Shown: positions 8,252 through 16,997 of the stretch, in pieces | How positions within the stretch are numbered: position 1 is the stretch's first letter | Layout: each line of letters opens with the position of its first letter | NCBI GenBank assembly: GCA_020720765.1 | Contig: DYOB01000006.1 | Coordinates: 1-60,544, forward strand | DNA: 60,544 nt | Direction of reading: 5' to 3' | DNA from: Borreliella garinii | GTDB taxonomy: Bacteria; Spirochaetota; Spirochaetia; JABEVK01 | The notes under the pieces: generated by a model | Seen by the model: the letters and a program-made list of their open reading frames with translations, nothing else | Told to the model about the DNA's origin: nothing | Database searches by the model: none | Program-made: the position numbers and the translations under genes

Positions 8252-9428
8252 GTATAGTAAAGACGAAAAAGGCCGCGCCGTAAGATCCGCAGAAATCTAT
8301 ACGAAAGAAGAACACGGGATCAAACTTGAAGATATAGACCCGGATGCGATCTTTGTCTGCAGAAAACTTAAAGCCGCCGGCTACGAAGCCTATATAGTCG
8401 GGGGAGCCGTCCGGGACCTCCTTCTTGGAAAGAAGCCTAAAGATTTCGATATCGCCACTTCTGCCCAGCCCAGGTTTGTGAAAAAGGTTCTGCCGCGCTC
8501 CCGCATCATCGGAAAAAGGTTCCGCCTCGTCCACGCCGTTTTTCATTACAATAAAATTCTGGAGATCGCCACCTTTCGGTCCGATATCGCCGGGGACGCC
8601 AACGTCTTCGGGACCCTTGAAGAAGACGTACGCCGTCGTGATTTTACGTGCAATGCTCTTTTCTACGATCCTAAAGAGGAACAGGTTATCGACCATGTCG
8701 GCGGGGTCAAGGATATCCGCCAGAAAAAGTTGCGCAACGTCATTGACCTGGAGACGATATTCACAGACGACCCTGTGCGCATGATCCGTGCCGTAAAGTA
8801 TGCGGCGCTCTCCCGCTTCTCTTTGGGCTGGAGTCTAGGATGGAAGATCAAATCCCAGGCAAAACTTTTGGCCCAAATCAGCCCGAGCAGACTTACAGAG
8901 GAGTTTTATAAAATACTTTTTTCCGGGCAGAGTTACGATTTGATTGAGACCTTAAATAAAAACGGACTCCTGAAATTTTTTGTTCCAGCCCTCGATGAAG
9001 CACTGGGAAAGGTTAGGAGCGCTCTAAAAAGAGCCCTCCCAGTTCTCGACAGGGCTGCCAAACTCGGAGAGGACGAACAGGCCCTTCAGAGGCCTGAAGC
9101 GTTCTTTCTCCTTCTGGAACCCATTATGGAAAGTTTAAACATGGGCACGACGGCTTCCACTCAGAACTTTATGGAAAACATCCTTTGGATTAAAAACTTT
9201 TTTAAGCCCATCGTCCCTTCCAACCGTGAATGCGAAGAAAGCCTCAGGGCGCTGTATAAAAAGTGGGCTGTGCGGGCTCCTCGTCCGAAACTCCCACGAA
9301 CAGCACACCCTTCGGGTCCGGTACCTTCCGAGCTTGTCGATGTTGCAGATGGTTTAGTGAAGAAACGCAGAAGGCGCAGAAGACCCAGAAAGAAACCCGA
9401 GCAAGGTCCCAATCCTAACCAGGATTAA
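8241..9428 (+). CDS. pcnB: Poly(A) polymerase / CCA-type tRNA nucleotidyltransferase family protein
   Basis: 395 residues of the class II nucleotidyltransferase superfamily. The catalytic signature GGAVRDLLLG, then PKDFDIAT with the two metal-binding aspartates, lies near residues 54-75. The RRRDFTCNA block and a DDPVRMIRAVKY helix follow. The RIIGKRFRLVH segment after the active site is more typical of bacterial poly(A) polymerase than of CCA-adding enzyme. The basic C-terminal tail (a run of lysine and arginine near residues 373-385) is also seen in PcnB and probably binds RNA. The gene starts inside the end of the Mrp-like gene and is convergent with the TPR gene. Which of the two activities it has cannot be settled by eye. 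Confidence 0.82.
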   Translation: MLVRYSKDEKGRAVRSAEIYTKEEHGIKLEDIDPDAIFVCRKLKAAGYEAYIVGGAVRDLLLGKKPKDFDIATSAQPRFVKKVLPRSRIIGKRFRLVHAVFHYNKILEIATFRSDIAGDANVFGTLEEDVRRRDFTCNALFYDPKEEQVIDHVGGVKDIRQKKLRNVIDLETIFTDDPVRMIRAVKYAALSRFSLGWSLGWKIKSQAKLLAQISPSRLTEEFYKILFSGQSYDLIETLNKNGLLKFFVPALDEALGKVRSALKRALPVLDRAAKLGEDEQALQRPEAFFLLLEPIMESLNMGTTASTQNFMENILWIKNFFKPIVPSNRECEESLRALYKKWAVRAPRPKLPRTAHPSGPVPSELVDVADGLVKKRRRRRRPRKKPEQGPNPNQD

Positions 9429-9456
9429 GACCAGGCTCAAACCAGGAAGTTAAAAT

Positions 9457-10710
9457 CTATTTCATAAGGTTGATAACGGCTTCGGCATTTTCCTTGTAGT
9501 CTGCAGGATTTTCCTCTATGGCCTTTTGAAGAAGTGCGGTGGCCTCTTCATACTGTCTCAGGTAGAAGGCATTCAACCCTAAAGCATAAGGAATAAGACC
9601 TGGAGGTGGTGAAAGAGCAAGAGCTGCCTGGTAGTGGCCAAGCGCCTCGTCGTATTTGCTTTCAGAATAAGCGGTGAGACCCAGGTAGTAATGGGGTCGG
9701 AAGTCGGTAGGACGGATGGTGAGTCCCTGTTGGAAAAAAGTTTTAGCCCCTTCCCAGTCGCCGGCCCGGTAGCGTTCTATACCGCTTTCCATATAACTTG
9801 AAAATCCCTGAAGGGCGTTGACATGGTTCATCATGTCGGTAGTCACATCAGCCAATGACTTTGTACTCATAATGCGGTTTAATACCGACTGGGAGTTGTT
9901 TGCTAAGGTCTCCGAGGGTGAGATGCTCATAACGACGTTTGCCTGGAGCCTCACGTAGGTGGTATTCGCAGAATTGCTTAAAAAGTGAGCTGCTGCCCAG
10001 GAAAGATAATCTTGTTCCGGGGTGCTTCTTTCATCGGGGATACTGAAAAGAACCCTAAGGTCGGGTGCCCCCTTCCTCAGCTCATTTTTTGTGGCCTCCA
10101 GAAAAGTGAGATTTCCAGAATCATCTACGGTCTGGGTTTCAGGGTTCCATTTGAGATCCCAGAATAAGTACGCGTAACCGTTACGGACCCAAACCGGGGG
10201 ATTTGGAACAAAACTCCATAAAAACTGGATAAAACCCTGGAAAGAAAGTGAATTGAACCAATTGTCTCCATTCCCCCAAGCCACAAGCTCGTTACGGGAA
10301 CTGTCGCGCCAACTCAGGTACACGAAATCATTCCTCGTACCTGTCACCTTTCCATTAAGATATGAATCAAATGACTCTTTATCCGCAAACCAGCGGATCT
10401 TGAGTGGCTGGGTCAGCGAGCCCTTGTCGAACTGAAAGTAGACGTTGTATTTCTCGAAGAGTACTTCTGCCATCTTCAGGATTACCTTGGCGTGTTCTTC
10501 GCTGATCTCGCTCTCTACAACGTGGATGGGACCGGAAGCCTGGAAAAAATTCGAAGCAACTCCTGTAGCCACGGGGGTTGCGACGGGTGCATCCTGGGTG
10601 GCCATCGGGGTAGCCGGTTCGGCCGGTACCGTAGGTGTTGCTGTTTCCTGGGCTGAATTGAACCCAATGAATACCATGGCGATGAAAAATAAATTCACGA
10701 ATCTCTTCAT
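9457..10710 (-). CDS. Exported TPR-repeat protein
   Basis: 417 residues with a signal peptide (MKRFVNLFFIAMVFIGF, then SAQE). A threonine/proline/alanine-rich linker follows (residues ~22-50, TPTVPAEPATP style). A central domain with VYFQFDKGSLTQPLKIRWFADKESF-like strands vaguely resembles peptidase-MA domains but lacks an HExxH motif. At least two TPR repeats follow near residues 310-400 (AGDWEGAKTFFQQGL; SKYDEALGHYQAAL). It probably acts as a periplasmic or surface scaffold. A clear AAGGAG site precedes the ATG, and the gene starts 10 bp after its upstream neighbour's stop, as last gene of the mlaE operon. Confidence 0.6.
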   Translation of the reverse strand: MKRFVNLFFIAMVFIGFNSAQETATPTVPAEPATPMATQDAPVATPVATGVASNFFQASGPIHVVESEISEEHAKVILKMAEVLFEKYNVYFQFDKGSLTQPLKIRWFADKESFDSYLNGKVTGTRNDFVYLSWRDSSRNELVAWGNGDNWFNSLSFQGFIQFLWSFVPNPPVWVRNGYAYLFWDLKWNPETQTVDDSGNLTFLEATKNELRKGAPDLRVLFSIPDERSTPEQDYLSWAAAHFLSNSANTTYVRLQANVVMSISPSETLANNSQSVLNRIMSTKSLADVTTDMMNHVNALQGFSSYMESGIERYRAGDWEGAKTFFQQGLTIRPTDFRPHYYLGLTAYSESKYDEALGHYQAALALSPPPGLIPYALGLNAFYLRQYEEATALLQKAIEENPADYKENAEAVINLMK

Positions 10711-10720
10711 TCTTTACTCC

Positions 10721-11581
10721 TTATTTGAGTTTACAAATTTGAATACAAATTTCGTCAAGCTGTATTCCTGTGTACCGTTCAATCATCTCAAAAATATATT
10801 TTTGAAGATTTTGAACTTCTCCACTTAATTGTAACCCGAAGTGGGCTCCCAGGAAAAGCTGAATTCGGTATTTTTTTTTATTTTTTTTAACAAAACAGCG
10901 CTCGACAGTGAAATTCGGGTTAAATTCATCGACACAATGGAGGATAAGCTGCCTTAGAGCTGTTTCACTAATTGTTAAACCGCCGTGGGCAAGGAAGGCC
11001 GGCCTCACTACGGACTTATAAAAAGACTTGGGTTTAAGGATGGAAAAAAAGCCCCTTTTAAGAATAACCTTAATACTGTCTAAAAAAAGGGAAGCGTAAT
11101 TCTTTTGAAGTTCGAGAGCTGGAACCGGGATAACATGCCTGCCTTTCATCCTGTCGTCCAAGGCCGTTTGAATTTCAGTCTCGGAAGCATAATCCTCGAT
11201 GCGGAGAATTCTTTCGGGGTAGGGGACATCGAGCCGCTTGGTCACGATTCGGATCATCTTTTCTGAGGTACCCAAAATAAGGAGTCTACGTATTTTTTCT
11301 TCAGATATTTTATGCCGCATCTCCGCTAAGTGTGCGGGGTCGTGAAATACCGCTGTTCTTACAGCATCGAGAAACAACCTTTCGTTTTTAGCACTTTTAC
11401 CCGCAATGATAGCATTCCCTTTAATGAGAAGGCCATCGTCGATGATATAAGAAATTTTAAATTTATCAGCAATGAGTTTCGCTCTGAAGCTCTTACCCGA
11501 ACCGCTTTTCCCGATTAAAGCAAAAACGGTAAGTCCACGGATTCGCCACAAGGCCCCCTGGAAGATGCTAGGTCTGGTCAT
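10721..11581 (-). CDS. P-loop ATPase fused to an Asp23-like domain
   Basis: 286 residues. A Walker A motif GKSGSGKS lies near residues 24-31 in an AAA/kinase-like N-terminal half, which has an IDDGLLIKG segment and an LLILGTSEKM strand. The last ~90 residues change character: TISETALRQLILHCVDE, alternating strands, then a terminal helix-strand ending in GIQLDEICIQI. That resembles the Asp23/Gls24 alkaline-shock fold, an unusual partner for a P-loop domain. Its start overlaps the rluA-like stop by 4 bases. Function unknown; an ATP-dependent regulator linked to the envelope is only a guess from the Mla operon context. Confidence 0.5.
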   Translation of the reverse strand: MTRPSIFQGALWRIRGLTVFALIGKSGSGKSFRAKLIADKFKISYIIDDGLLIKGNAIIAGKSAKNERLFLDAVRTAVFHDPAHLAEMRHKISEEKIRRLLILGTSEKMIRIVTKRLDVPYPERILRIEDYASETEIQTALDDRMKGRHVIPVPALELQKNYASLFLDSIKVILKRGFFSILKPKSFYKSVVRPAFLAHGGLTISETALRQLILHCVDEFNPNFTVERCFVKKNKKKYRIQLFLGAHFGLQLSGEVQNLQKYIFEMIERYTGIQLDEICIQICKLK

Positions 11582-12552
11582 TCTTGTTCCCGTTTGAGAA
11601 TTTCCTTTAGCCGATCAGGTGTCAGCCCGAGGGCCTCGTAAAGGGTTCTTACACTGGGTTGGGGCATTGGTGCAATAAGCGGGATAGGACCTAAAAGACT
11701 TCCCCCGTCCTCGTGGGGAAAAACTAGTTTGAAGGCGTGAAGGACAAATCCCCCGGATAGCTGGCCCCCTCCGTATCGGCTGTCGCCTGCGAGGGGGAAG
11801 CCTAGGGTCTGGGCGTGGACGCGAATCTGGTGGGTCCTGCCTGTTTCCAGGGTGCAGACGGCAAGTGTCATCCCCCTTTCGGACAATAAGGGTTTGAAAT
11901 GGGTCACCGCAGGGCGGCCTTGGGGATCGATCTTCACCATTCCGGTTTCCGGGTCCTTGGAGAGAGGTTCCCTGCAAGTCTGTTTTCTATCAAGTTTTCC
12001 CTTCAGCAGGGCCAAATATTGTTTCCCTATCTTTCCAGCCTTGAGCAGCGAGCTGAATATCCGCGCACCGTCCAGGCTCCGGGAGAAAACAACAAGTCCC
12101 GAAGTATTTTGATCGAGCCGATGCAAGGGGCCGGGCTGGAAACTCAGGCTGTTGGATGGGTAGGCGGATTTCACCATGATATCCAGACTCGAAGGACCGT
12201 GGACAAGAAGACCGCGTGGTTTGTTAAAAGCCATAATGCGGTCATTTTCCCACACAATAAGGTCCTTTAAACTTCCGCCATCCCATCGGCGTGGCTTTTT
12301 CTTCATAGTTCGCTTTCTTTCGGGGCCTACGTGTCCGCGTAAAAAGAGAGGCGAGTAGACCGAAAGTTCATCCCCGGCTTTTGGTCTCGATGTGGAAACC
12401 GTCTTCTTATGATTGATTCTTACATCTCCGGACCGGATGGCCTTCTGGATTTCTCCGAGGCTCAGGCTGGGAAGCAGTTTTCTGCATATGGCATCCAAAC
12501 GTTTTTCGTTGTCATCCTTGTGAACCGGAAGAACCTTGTATCGTTCAGTCAT
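11578..12552 (-). CDS. RluA-family 23S rRNA/tRNA pseudouridine synthase
   Basis: 324 residues. An S4 RNA-binding domain occupies residues ~12-60 (KRLDAICRKLL, GDVRINHK). It is followed by the RluA catalytic domain with the catalytic aspartate in HRLDQNTSG near residue 142, and the TGRTHQIRVH motif near 238. It isomerises uridine in RNA. RluA, RluC and RluD types cannot be told apart by eye; the S4 domain fits RluC or RluD. Both ends overlap the neighbouring genes by 4 bases (ATGA), so it is coupled within the Mla operon. Confidence 0.9.
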   Translation of the reverse strand: MTERYKVLPVHKDDNEKRLDAICRKLLPSLSLGEIQKAIRSGDVRINHKKTVSTSRPKAGDELSVYSPLFLRGHVGPERKRTMKKKPRRWDGGSLKDLIVWENDRIMAFNKPRGLLVHGPSSLDIMVKSAYPSNSLSFQPGPLHRLDQNTSGLVVFSRSLDGARIFSSLLKAGKIGKQYLALLKGKLDRKQTCREPLSKDPETGMVKIDPQGRPAVTHFKPLLSERGMTLAVCTLETGRTHQIRVHAQTLGFPLAGDSRYGGGQLSGGFVLHAFKLVFPHEDGGSLLGPIPLIAPMPQPSVRTLYEALGLTPDRLKEILKREQE

Positions 12553-13424
12553 TCAGCCAACTGGTCGCGGATGTCTTTTGTGATCTGGTTAAGGTTACCG
12601 CTGATTTCCTTTAAGTCCGTGAGGATGGATTCGATGCTCCTGGCAGTTTGCGGGTTTCCCATAAGCGATACCACGGAATCCTGCCTATTGAGGGTCCTTC
12701 CCGCAGTTTCGATTTCCTTTGCCGCGCCGCCTACGGATTCAAGGGCGGCTAAACTTTTCTGCGCCTGATCGACAAGGGTGGTAATACTTGTATTGAGATT
12801 GTTGGAAATGCGGACGATCTCCCTCTCTAAAGTCACCGCCGTTCTATCCAAAGTTGCCGCTGTTTCACCAATGCGGGAAAGCCCCTGGGTCAATGTCTCG
12901 ATGTTTTGCACGGTCCGGGCTATGGATTCCTGGTTCTGTTCCACAAGATTTCCTAAAAGAATGGTGGTTCTGCTCACCTCTTTCAGCACATCCTCGCCGC
13001 TGGAAGCGATGGAAGCGAGGTCAAAACTCGGTTTTCCGGGAATAACCGATAGTTCCTGGTAGGAGGCTGCCAGGGGGTCTCCGGGAAAAACATCGATAAA
13101 CTGGTCACCGAGAAGTCCCCCTGTAACTATGCTGATCTGGTCCGAGGTTCTGATAATATTGCCAGGAAATAGCCTGATAAGCAAAAGCACTGTCCGCTGG
13201 GTTATAGGGTTGATCTTAACCTCGATGACACTCCCCACCTTGACACCCGATTTCCGTACTGGCGAACCTGTTACTATTGTTCCGATCGAGTCGAATTCGA
13301 GGTAATAACTTGTCCCGGTGTTGAAAAAATCGACACGGAAGATCATCGAGTAGAGAAGAGTGACTATGAAGACGCTTATCAAAACAAAAACAACGGTTTT
13401 AACTGTTTGTGTAGCCTTGCTCAC
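12549..13424 (-). CDS. mlaD: MlaD/MCE-domain lipid-transport protein
   Basis: 291 residues from a GTG at 13424, chosen because an AGAGAGGA site lies a few bases upstream; longer reading would run through the ATPase gene. One N-terminal membrane anchor (VVFVLISVFIVTLLYSMIF) is followed by the MCE core with the GTIVTGSPVRKSGVKVG pattern near residues 45-65. A long helical C-terminal region then carries repeated TLDRTAVTLEREI-like heptads, suggesting a coiled coil. It should bind lipid in the periplasm and hand it to or from the inner-membrane MlaEF complex. It overlaps the ATPase gene by 26 bases. Confidence 0.88.
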   Translation of the reverse strand: MSKATQTVKTVVFVLISVFIVTLLYSMIFRVDFFNTGTSYYLEFDSIGTIVTGSPVRKSGVKVGSVIEVKINPITQRTVLLLIRLFPGNIIRTSDQISIVTGGLLGDQFIDVFPGDPLAASYQELSVIPGKPSFDLASIASSGEDVLKEVSRTTILLGNLVEQNQESIARTVQNIETLTQGLSRIGETAATLDRTAVTLEREIVRISNNLNTSITTLVDQAQKSLAALESVGGAAKEIETAGRTLNRQDSVVSLMGNPQTARSIESILTDLKEISGNLNQITKDIRDQLAE

Positions 13425-14157
13425 GGTGGATCCTCTCTCGGTTGGCGATAAAATTCTGATAAATCGGGGAGTTGGTCTTAAAGGCCTCGTCCCGGGTTTC
13501 CTTATACAATATTTTCCCCTCATCTAGAAGTGCTACATCCCCGCCTAAAAAGCGCACCAGTTCTATGTCATGGGTCACAACAAGTGTGGTTATATTCAGC
13601 TTTTCTTTGAGTTGGCGTATGAGTATCTCAACAATTGCGCTCGAAGTCGGGTCCAGTCCGGTGGTAGGCTCGTCGTAAAAAATATAACTCGGTTCGAGCA
13701 TGATCGTCCTTGCGAGGGCTACCTTCCGGCGCATTCCACCAGAAAGATCCTTGGGCATAAGGTGGAGGCTGTCCGCGATTCCCACAAGTTCGGCGTATTC
13801 CTGGACCTTTTTTTTAATCTGGGCCACCGGTGCTTTTTTATGATAAGCCACCGGAAACGCTATGTTTTCCGCAACACTCATACTGTCGAAAAGTGCGCCG
13901 TTTTGAAGAAGCATACCGATATGGGCTGTCATTTCCTTTCTCTGCGCCTTACCCGAGGACAGAAATTCCTTTCCATCGATGAAAATACGCCCGCTTACAG
14001 GATTGAGAAGACCGAGGACACACTTGAGGAGTACGGATTTCCCTATTCCGCTTTTTCCCAGGATCATGGTCGTCATTCCCTCTTTTATCTCAAGACTCAG
14101 GCCCTTGAGAACCTCTTTCGCCCCGAACTTGACCCAGAGGTCTTCTACGACAATCAT
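13399..14157 (-). CDS. mlaF: MlaF-like ABC transporter ATPase
   Basis: 252 residues, one ABC ATPase domain with all motifs: Walker A GKSGIGKS near residue 34, signature LSGGMRRK near 138, Walker B plus catalytic Glu in FYDEPTTGLDP near 158, and an H-loop in VVTHDIE near 195. The GMRRK signature and the TTGLDP continuation are typical of MlaF-type phospholipid transporters. It powers the permease encoded just upstream, with which it overlaps by 4 bases. Confidence 0.93.
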   Translation of the reverse strand: MIVVEDLWVKFGAKEVLKGLSLEIKEGMTTMILGKSGIGKSVLLKCVLGLLNPVSGRIFIDGKEFLSSGKAQRKEMTAHIGMLLQNGALFDSMSVAENIAFPVAYHKKAPVAQIKKKVQEYAELVGIADSLHLMPKDLSGGMRRKVALARTIMLEPSYIFYDEPTTGLDPTSSAIVEILIRQLKEKLNITTLVVTHDIELVRFLGGDVALLDEGKILYKETRDEAFKTNSPIYQNFIANRERIHREQGYTNS

Positions 14158-14930
14158 CCTGGTGATCCCATGGAGATCTGGGTGGAGGCCATCCCTATGG
14201 CAAGGTCGATCAGAAGTAAAGAAAAAATATTGATCACCATGCTTTTTGTGGTAATCCGTCCGAGTTCAGCGGCACCGTCGCACGAATAAAAACCCAAACC
14301 CACAGCATTCAACGAAACAACAAAACCTATGATAAGGGATCTTAAAAGCGAGTTGGTAAGAATATCCCCCCCGATGTAATTGAAGGCGTTGAGAAAAAAC
14401 TGCTGGAAGCTGATATCCCAGAACACGTCGGATAGAACCCAGCTGGAAAGTATCGCAATACCGAAACTAAACCCTGTGAGGATGGGTAGGGCTATCATGC
14501 TGGCTATTACTCTGGGAATGACAAGGAAGGAATAAGGCTCGACATCCATGATTTTCAGGGCCGAAAGCTGTTCACTCATCTGCATGGAGCCTATTTCCAC
14601 CGTGAAAGCAGTTCCAATACGGCTAGCGTAAAGAACTCCCGTCATCAGAACCGAAAATTCCCGTAAGACAGCATAAACAGTGATGGTCCCTATCCAGCGG
14701 TAACCCCCGAACTGTTCTCCATAAAATCCTCCAAGCCACATCACGAATATCCCCTGGACGACGCTGCCCCAAAAGACAGTAACCCAGCCGTCGTTGATGA
14801 TCTGGCGGAATTGAATCAGGATGAGCTTAAAAGGAAAAATCCCTTTGTAGAGCCAATAAAAAAAATCCTTGTAAGCGGAGAAAATGGTTTCGAGGGCGAG
14901 GTTCCATTCGCTTTTGACTTTTAGCAACAA
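14154..14930 (-). CDS. mlaE: MlaE-like permease
   Basis: 258 residues with about five hydrophobic segments. MlaE-family marks include the VLREFSVLMTGVLYASRIG block (usual form: REL.P.LTALLLAGR.G), GSMQMSEQLSALKIM with its elbow-helix character, and PRVIASMIALPILT. It forms the inner-membrane part of the MlaEFD lipid transporter. The start is a TTG at 14930 with GGAG 7 bases upstream. The predicted transcript begins around 14944 with a 7-codon ORF that ends inside the mlaE start region. Confidence 0.9.
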   Translation of the reverse strand: MLLKVKSEWNLALETIFSAYKDFFYWLYKGIFPFKLILIQFRQIINDGWVTVFWGSVVQGIFVMWLGGFYGEQFGGYRWIGTITVYAVLREFSVLMTGVLYASRIGTAFTVEIGSMQMSEQLSALKIMDVEPYSFLVIPRVIASMIALPILTGFSFGIAILSSWVLSDVFWDISFQQFFLNAFNYIGGDILTNSLLRSLIIGFVVSLNAVGLGFYSCDGAAELGRITTKSMVINIFSLLLIDLAIGMASTQISMGSPG

Positions 14931-14949
14931 AGGTTAAACTCCATGCCCT

Positions 14950-14978
14950 AGGATATTCTTTGATTGCCATACCGTCAA
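14950..14978 (-). promoter_or_regulatory. Promoter of the mlaE operon
   Basis: TTGACG (14973-14978), 17 bp, TATCCT (14950-14955). The same two hexamers and spacing occur at 57002-57030. The -10 ends 5 bases before an ATG (14944) that opens a 7-codon ORF, not mlaE itself. Confidence 0.6.
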
Positions 14979-15040
14979 TAAAGCCTTCCGCCGTTCTCCA
15001 TACCTTGACAAAACGCCTCTAAGGAAGGAAACTATCATAA

Positions 15041-15520
15041 ATGTACCTCACTCTGACTCAGTCTTTTGCCGAATTCTTTTCTCAACCCGTCGTACTTTCG
15101 GGAATATCGGCATGGTTTATAGCCCAATTTATCAAGTCGCTTATATCCATTCTAAAGTATAACCAGAAGTTCGGCAAAGGTTTGCTGGTCACTATGTTAT
15201 GGTCCACAGGAGGCATGCCTTCCAGCCATACGGCTGTGGTTTCGGCTTTGACAACTGCTATTGGATTTACAGAGGGTGTCCTTAACCCCATTTTTACTGT
15301 TAGCCTCTTTTTCTCCTTTTTGGCTATTAGGGATTCTTTAGGCGTCAGACGTGCTGCGGGACTCCAGGCCAGGGTGCTGAATCAGATTATTTCAGATCTC
15401 AACCATAAACACGGATTGAACTACAAACAGGTGAAAGAAATTAACGGACATAAAGCGGCCGAGGTCATCGTCGGAATTCTTCTGGGGTTTTTCCTGGGAA
15501 CAGCTTTTTCTAACCTTTAA
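15041..15520 (+). CDS. Divergent PAP2-family (DUF212, YuiD-like) membrane protein
   Basis: 159 residues, the family's usual length, with 3-4 hydrophobic segments. The conserved GGMPSSHTA block near residue 57 and the GVRRAAGLQARVLNQI block near 100 identify the divergent PAP2 group related to acid phosphatase and vanadium haloperoxidase. The histidine of SSHT is retained; the specific substrate is unknown. TTGACA at 15005-15010 is a clear -35, but the -10 is less clear, with a 17-bp spacing giving GAAACT 7 bases before ATG. First gene of the plus-strand block that includes the Rnf homologues. Confidence 0.85.
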   Translation: MYLTLTQSFAEFFSQPVVLSGISAWFIAQFIKSLISILKYNQKFGKGLLVTMLWSTGGMPSSHTAVVSALTTAIGFTEGVLNPIFTVSLFFSFLAIRDSLGVRRAAGLQARVLNQIISDLNHKHGLNYKQVKEINGHKAAEVIVGILLGFFLGTAFSNL

Positions 15521-15533
15521 CAAGGAGTTTTTT

Positions 15534-16997
15534 TTGAGACCGTCCCCGTTTTCACGGCTCCTTGTCCTCTCTGGGCTTTTGTTCTTCTCTATGCAAGCCA
15601 ATTCTTGGGAAGGATATAAAACGATTTACCTACAAACCCAGGCCGACGAGGAAAAACTATTCCTTCTCCTTGAAGGAGGAAATTTTACAGGCGTGCTCAG
15701 TTACTCTTCGACCCTTGTCTCATTCCAAGATTTTTCCTCACTTGAAAAGATTTCCCTAAAAGATCTTCCCAAAAGGTTATACCCCACGGACCCCAGGTAC
15801 GACCCTTTTATGAAATCCCTCGACAAACTCTTTCTTTCGCCGCTTGGCGGCCGCTGGGTCTATATTCCTCAAGAAATCTGGGACAAAGGGTTTTCAAATG
15901 AGCTCAACAAGAGCGGAATCGGTTGGCTGGAACCCGGGACACCGTCTGGCTCTGTGAAAAATCAAGGAAACCCCATCCAGGCGCTTCTTTTTCTTCTTTT
16001 TTGCTTTCTTCTCAATAAAGATGTAAAAAGTGTTCTTTTTCCGATTGTGGCTATAACAAGTTTTCTAGGAGGAGTTGCCGTGTTTTTCATCGGGATTCTC
16101 GCAATCCCGGTAGCGGCAGCTGTTATTTTTTACTGGAAATGGCAGTTGGGTCATGACAGGGAATCATGGGAGAGGAGGGCATCGGGGGATGGCTCTATAG
16201 TACAAATTCAAAGTTTTTCACCATTTTTTCTGCTTGTTTTCTTGTTTCCCTATCTTGGAAAGGATATTCTATATTTTTTATCGGGCATTACTGCTGGATT
16301 TCTACATTATTTGACTACATGGATAGTCGTGAAAATCTATCACGGGTATTGGGACCATATCCTTAAAAACCTTGAACACAGAATTTTTATACCCCACTCA
16401 TTGAAAAAGAAGAAAAAATCCTTTCTTTCTTATGCGTTTCTCGCTTTACCTATCCTTACCCTTTTTCCTGCTGTTTTTATTTTCCAGGACAAATCGCAAA
16501 ACCTTACACCTCCTTGGCACCAGGAATTCCTTGAGGACCAGGGTGGTTTGTTGTCTTTCAGAGAGTTATTTAAGGAAGAACAAAGTGAAACCTTACCTGG
16601 CCCCGCCTCCTTTATCGCTCATTCGGCATTTCAGGAAGGCTTCGCTTACGGTGTGACCTTTACAGTTCCTGAAGAAAAACCCTGGACACTCCCTCGCTAC
16701 ACCCGGGTGAACAACCGTCTGGTGGAAGAAGTTATGACAGTGGTCGATTTCGGCCCACAATGGTACTCCAGGCTTAAAAACAGTTTGGGGCCTCAGAGTG
16801 CCGGCAGCCTCCTCCTCTCAAGCCATACACCGTACCGGTTAATTCCAGGAGAAAGCTCAGCTCTGCCCCCCGAGGAAGTACCCCTCCCCTTGGCGGGGAT
16901 CTTTGGGCTTTTTTTCCTAGGCTACTATCTTGATAAAACCAGAACTCTCAACGATAATTCCAATTCTTTCATTCATTCTAAAAGGCAGGCGGCATGA
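15534..16997 (+). CDS. Membrane protein of unknown function preceding rnfC
   Basis: 487 residues. AAGGAG 6 bases before a TTG start sets the beginning, 13 bp after the PAP2-like gene. There is a signal peptide or first membrane segment (LLVLSGLLFFSMQANS), an exported domain of about 120 residues, then several hydrophobic helices (near residues 145-200, 225-270 and 300-320). A second soluble part follows, and a last membrane helix lies near residue 460. No family is recognised. It overlaps rnfC by 4 bases and is therefore coupled to it, so a role as an extra subunit or partner of the Rnf-like complex is a fair guess. Confidence 0.55.
   Translation: MRPSPFSRLLVLSGLLFFSMQANSWEGYKTIYLQTQADEEKLFLLLEGGNFTGVLSYSSTLVSFQDFSSLEKISLKDLPKRLYPTDPRYDPFMKSLDKLFLSPLGGRWVYIPQEIWDKGFSNELNKSGIGWLEPGTPSGSVKNQGNPIQALLFLLFCFLLNKDVKSVLFPIVAITSFLGGVAVFFIGILAIPVAAAVIFYWKWQLGHDRESWERRASGDGSIVQIQSFSPFFLLVFLFPYLGKDILYFLSGITAGFLHYLTTWIVVKIYHGYWDHILKNLEHRIFIPHSLKKKKKSFLSYAFLALPILTLFPAVFIFQDKSQNLTPPWHQEFLEDQGGLLSFRELFKEEQSETLPGPASFIAHSAFQEGFAYGVTFTVPEEKPWTLPRYTRVNNRLVEEVMTVVDFGPQWYSRLKNSLGPQSAGSLLLSSHTPYRLIPGESSALPPEEVPLPLAGIFGLFFLGYYLDKTRTLNDNSNSFIHSKRQAA

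Noticed and set aside
9457-10710. Active metallopeptidase reading for the TPR protein
   Set aside because: The central domain is only loosely similar to peptidase-MA domains and has no HExxH motif.
13570-14289. 239-codon plus-strand frame across mlaF and mlaE
   Set aside because: Antisense to two conserved genes with all ABC motifs; composition does not look like a protein.
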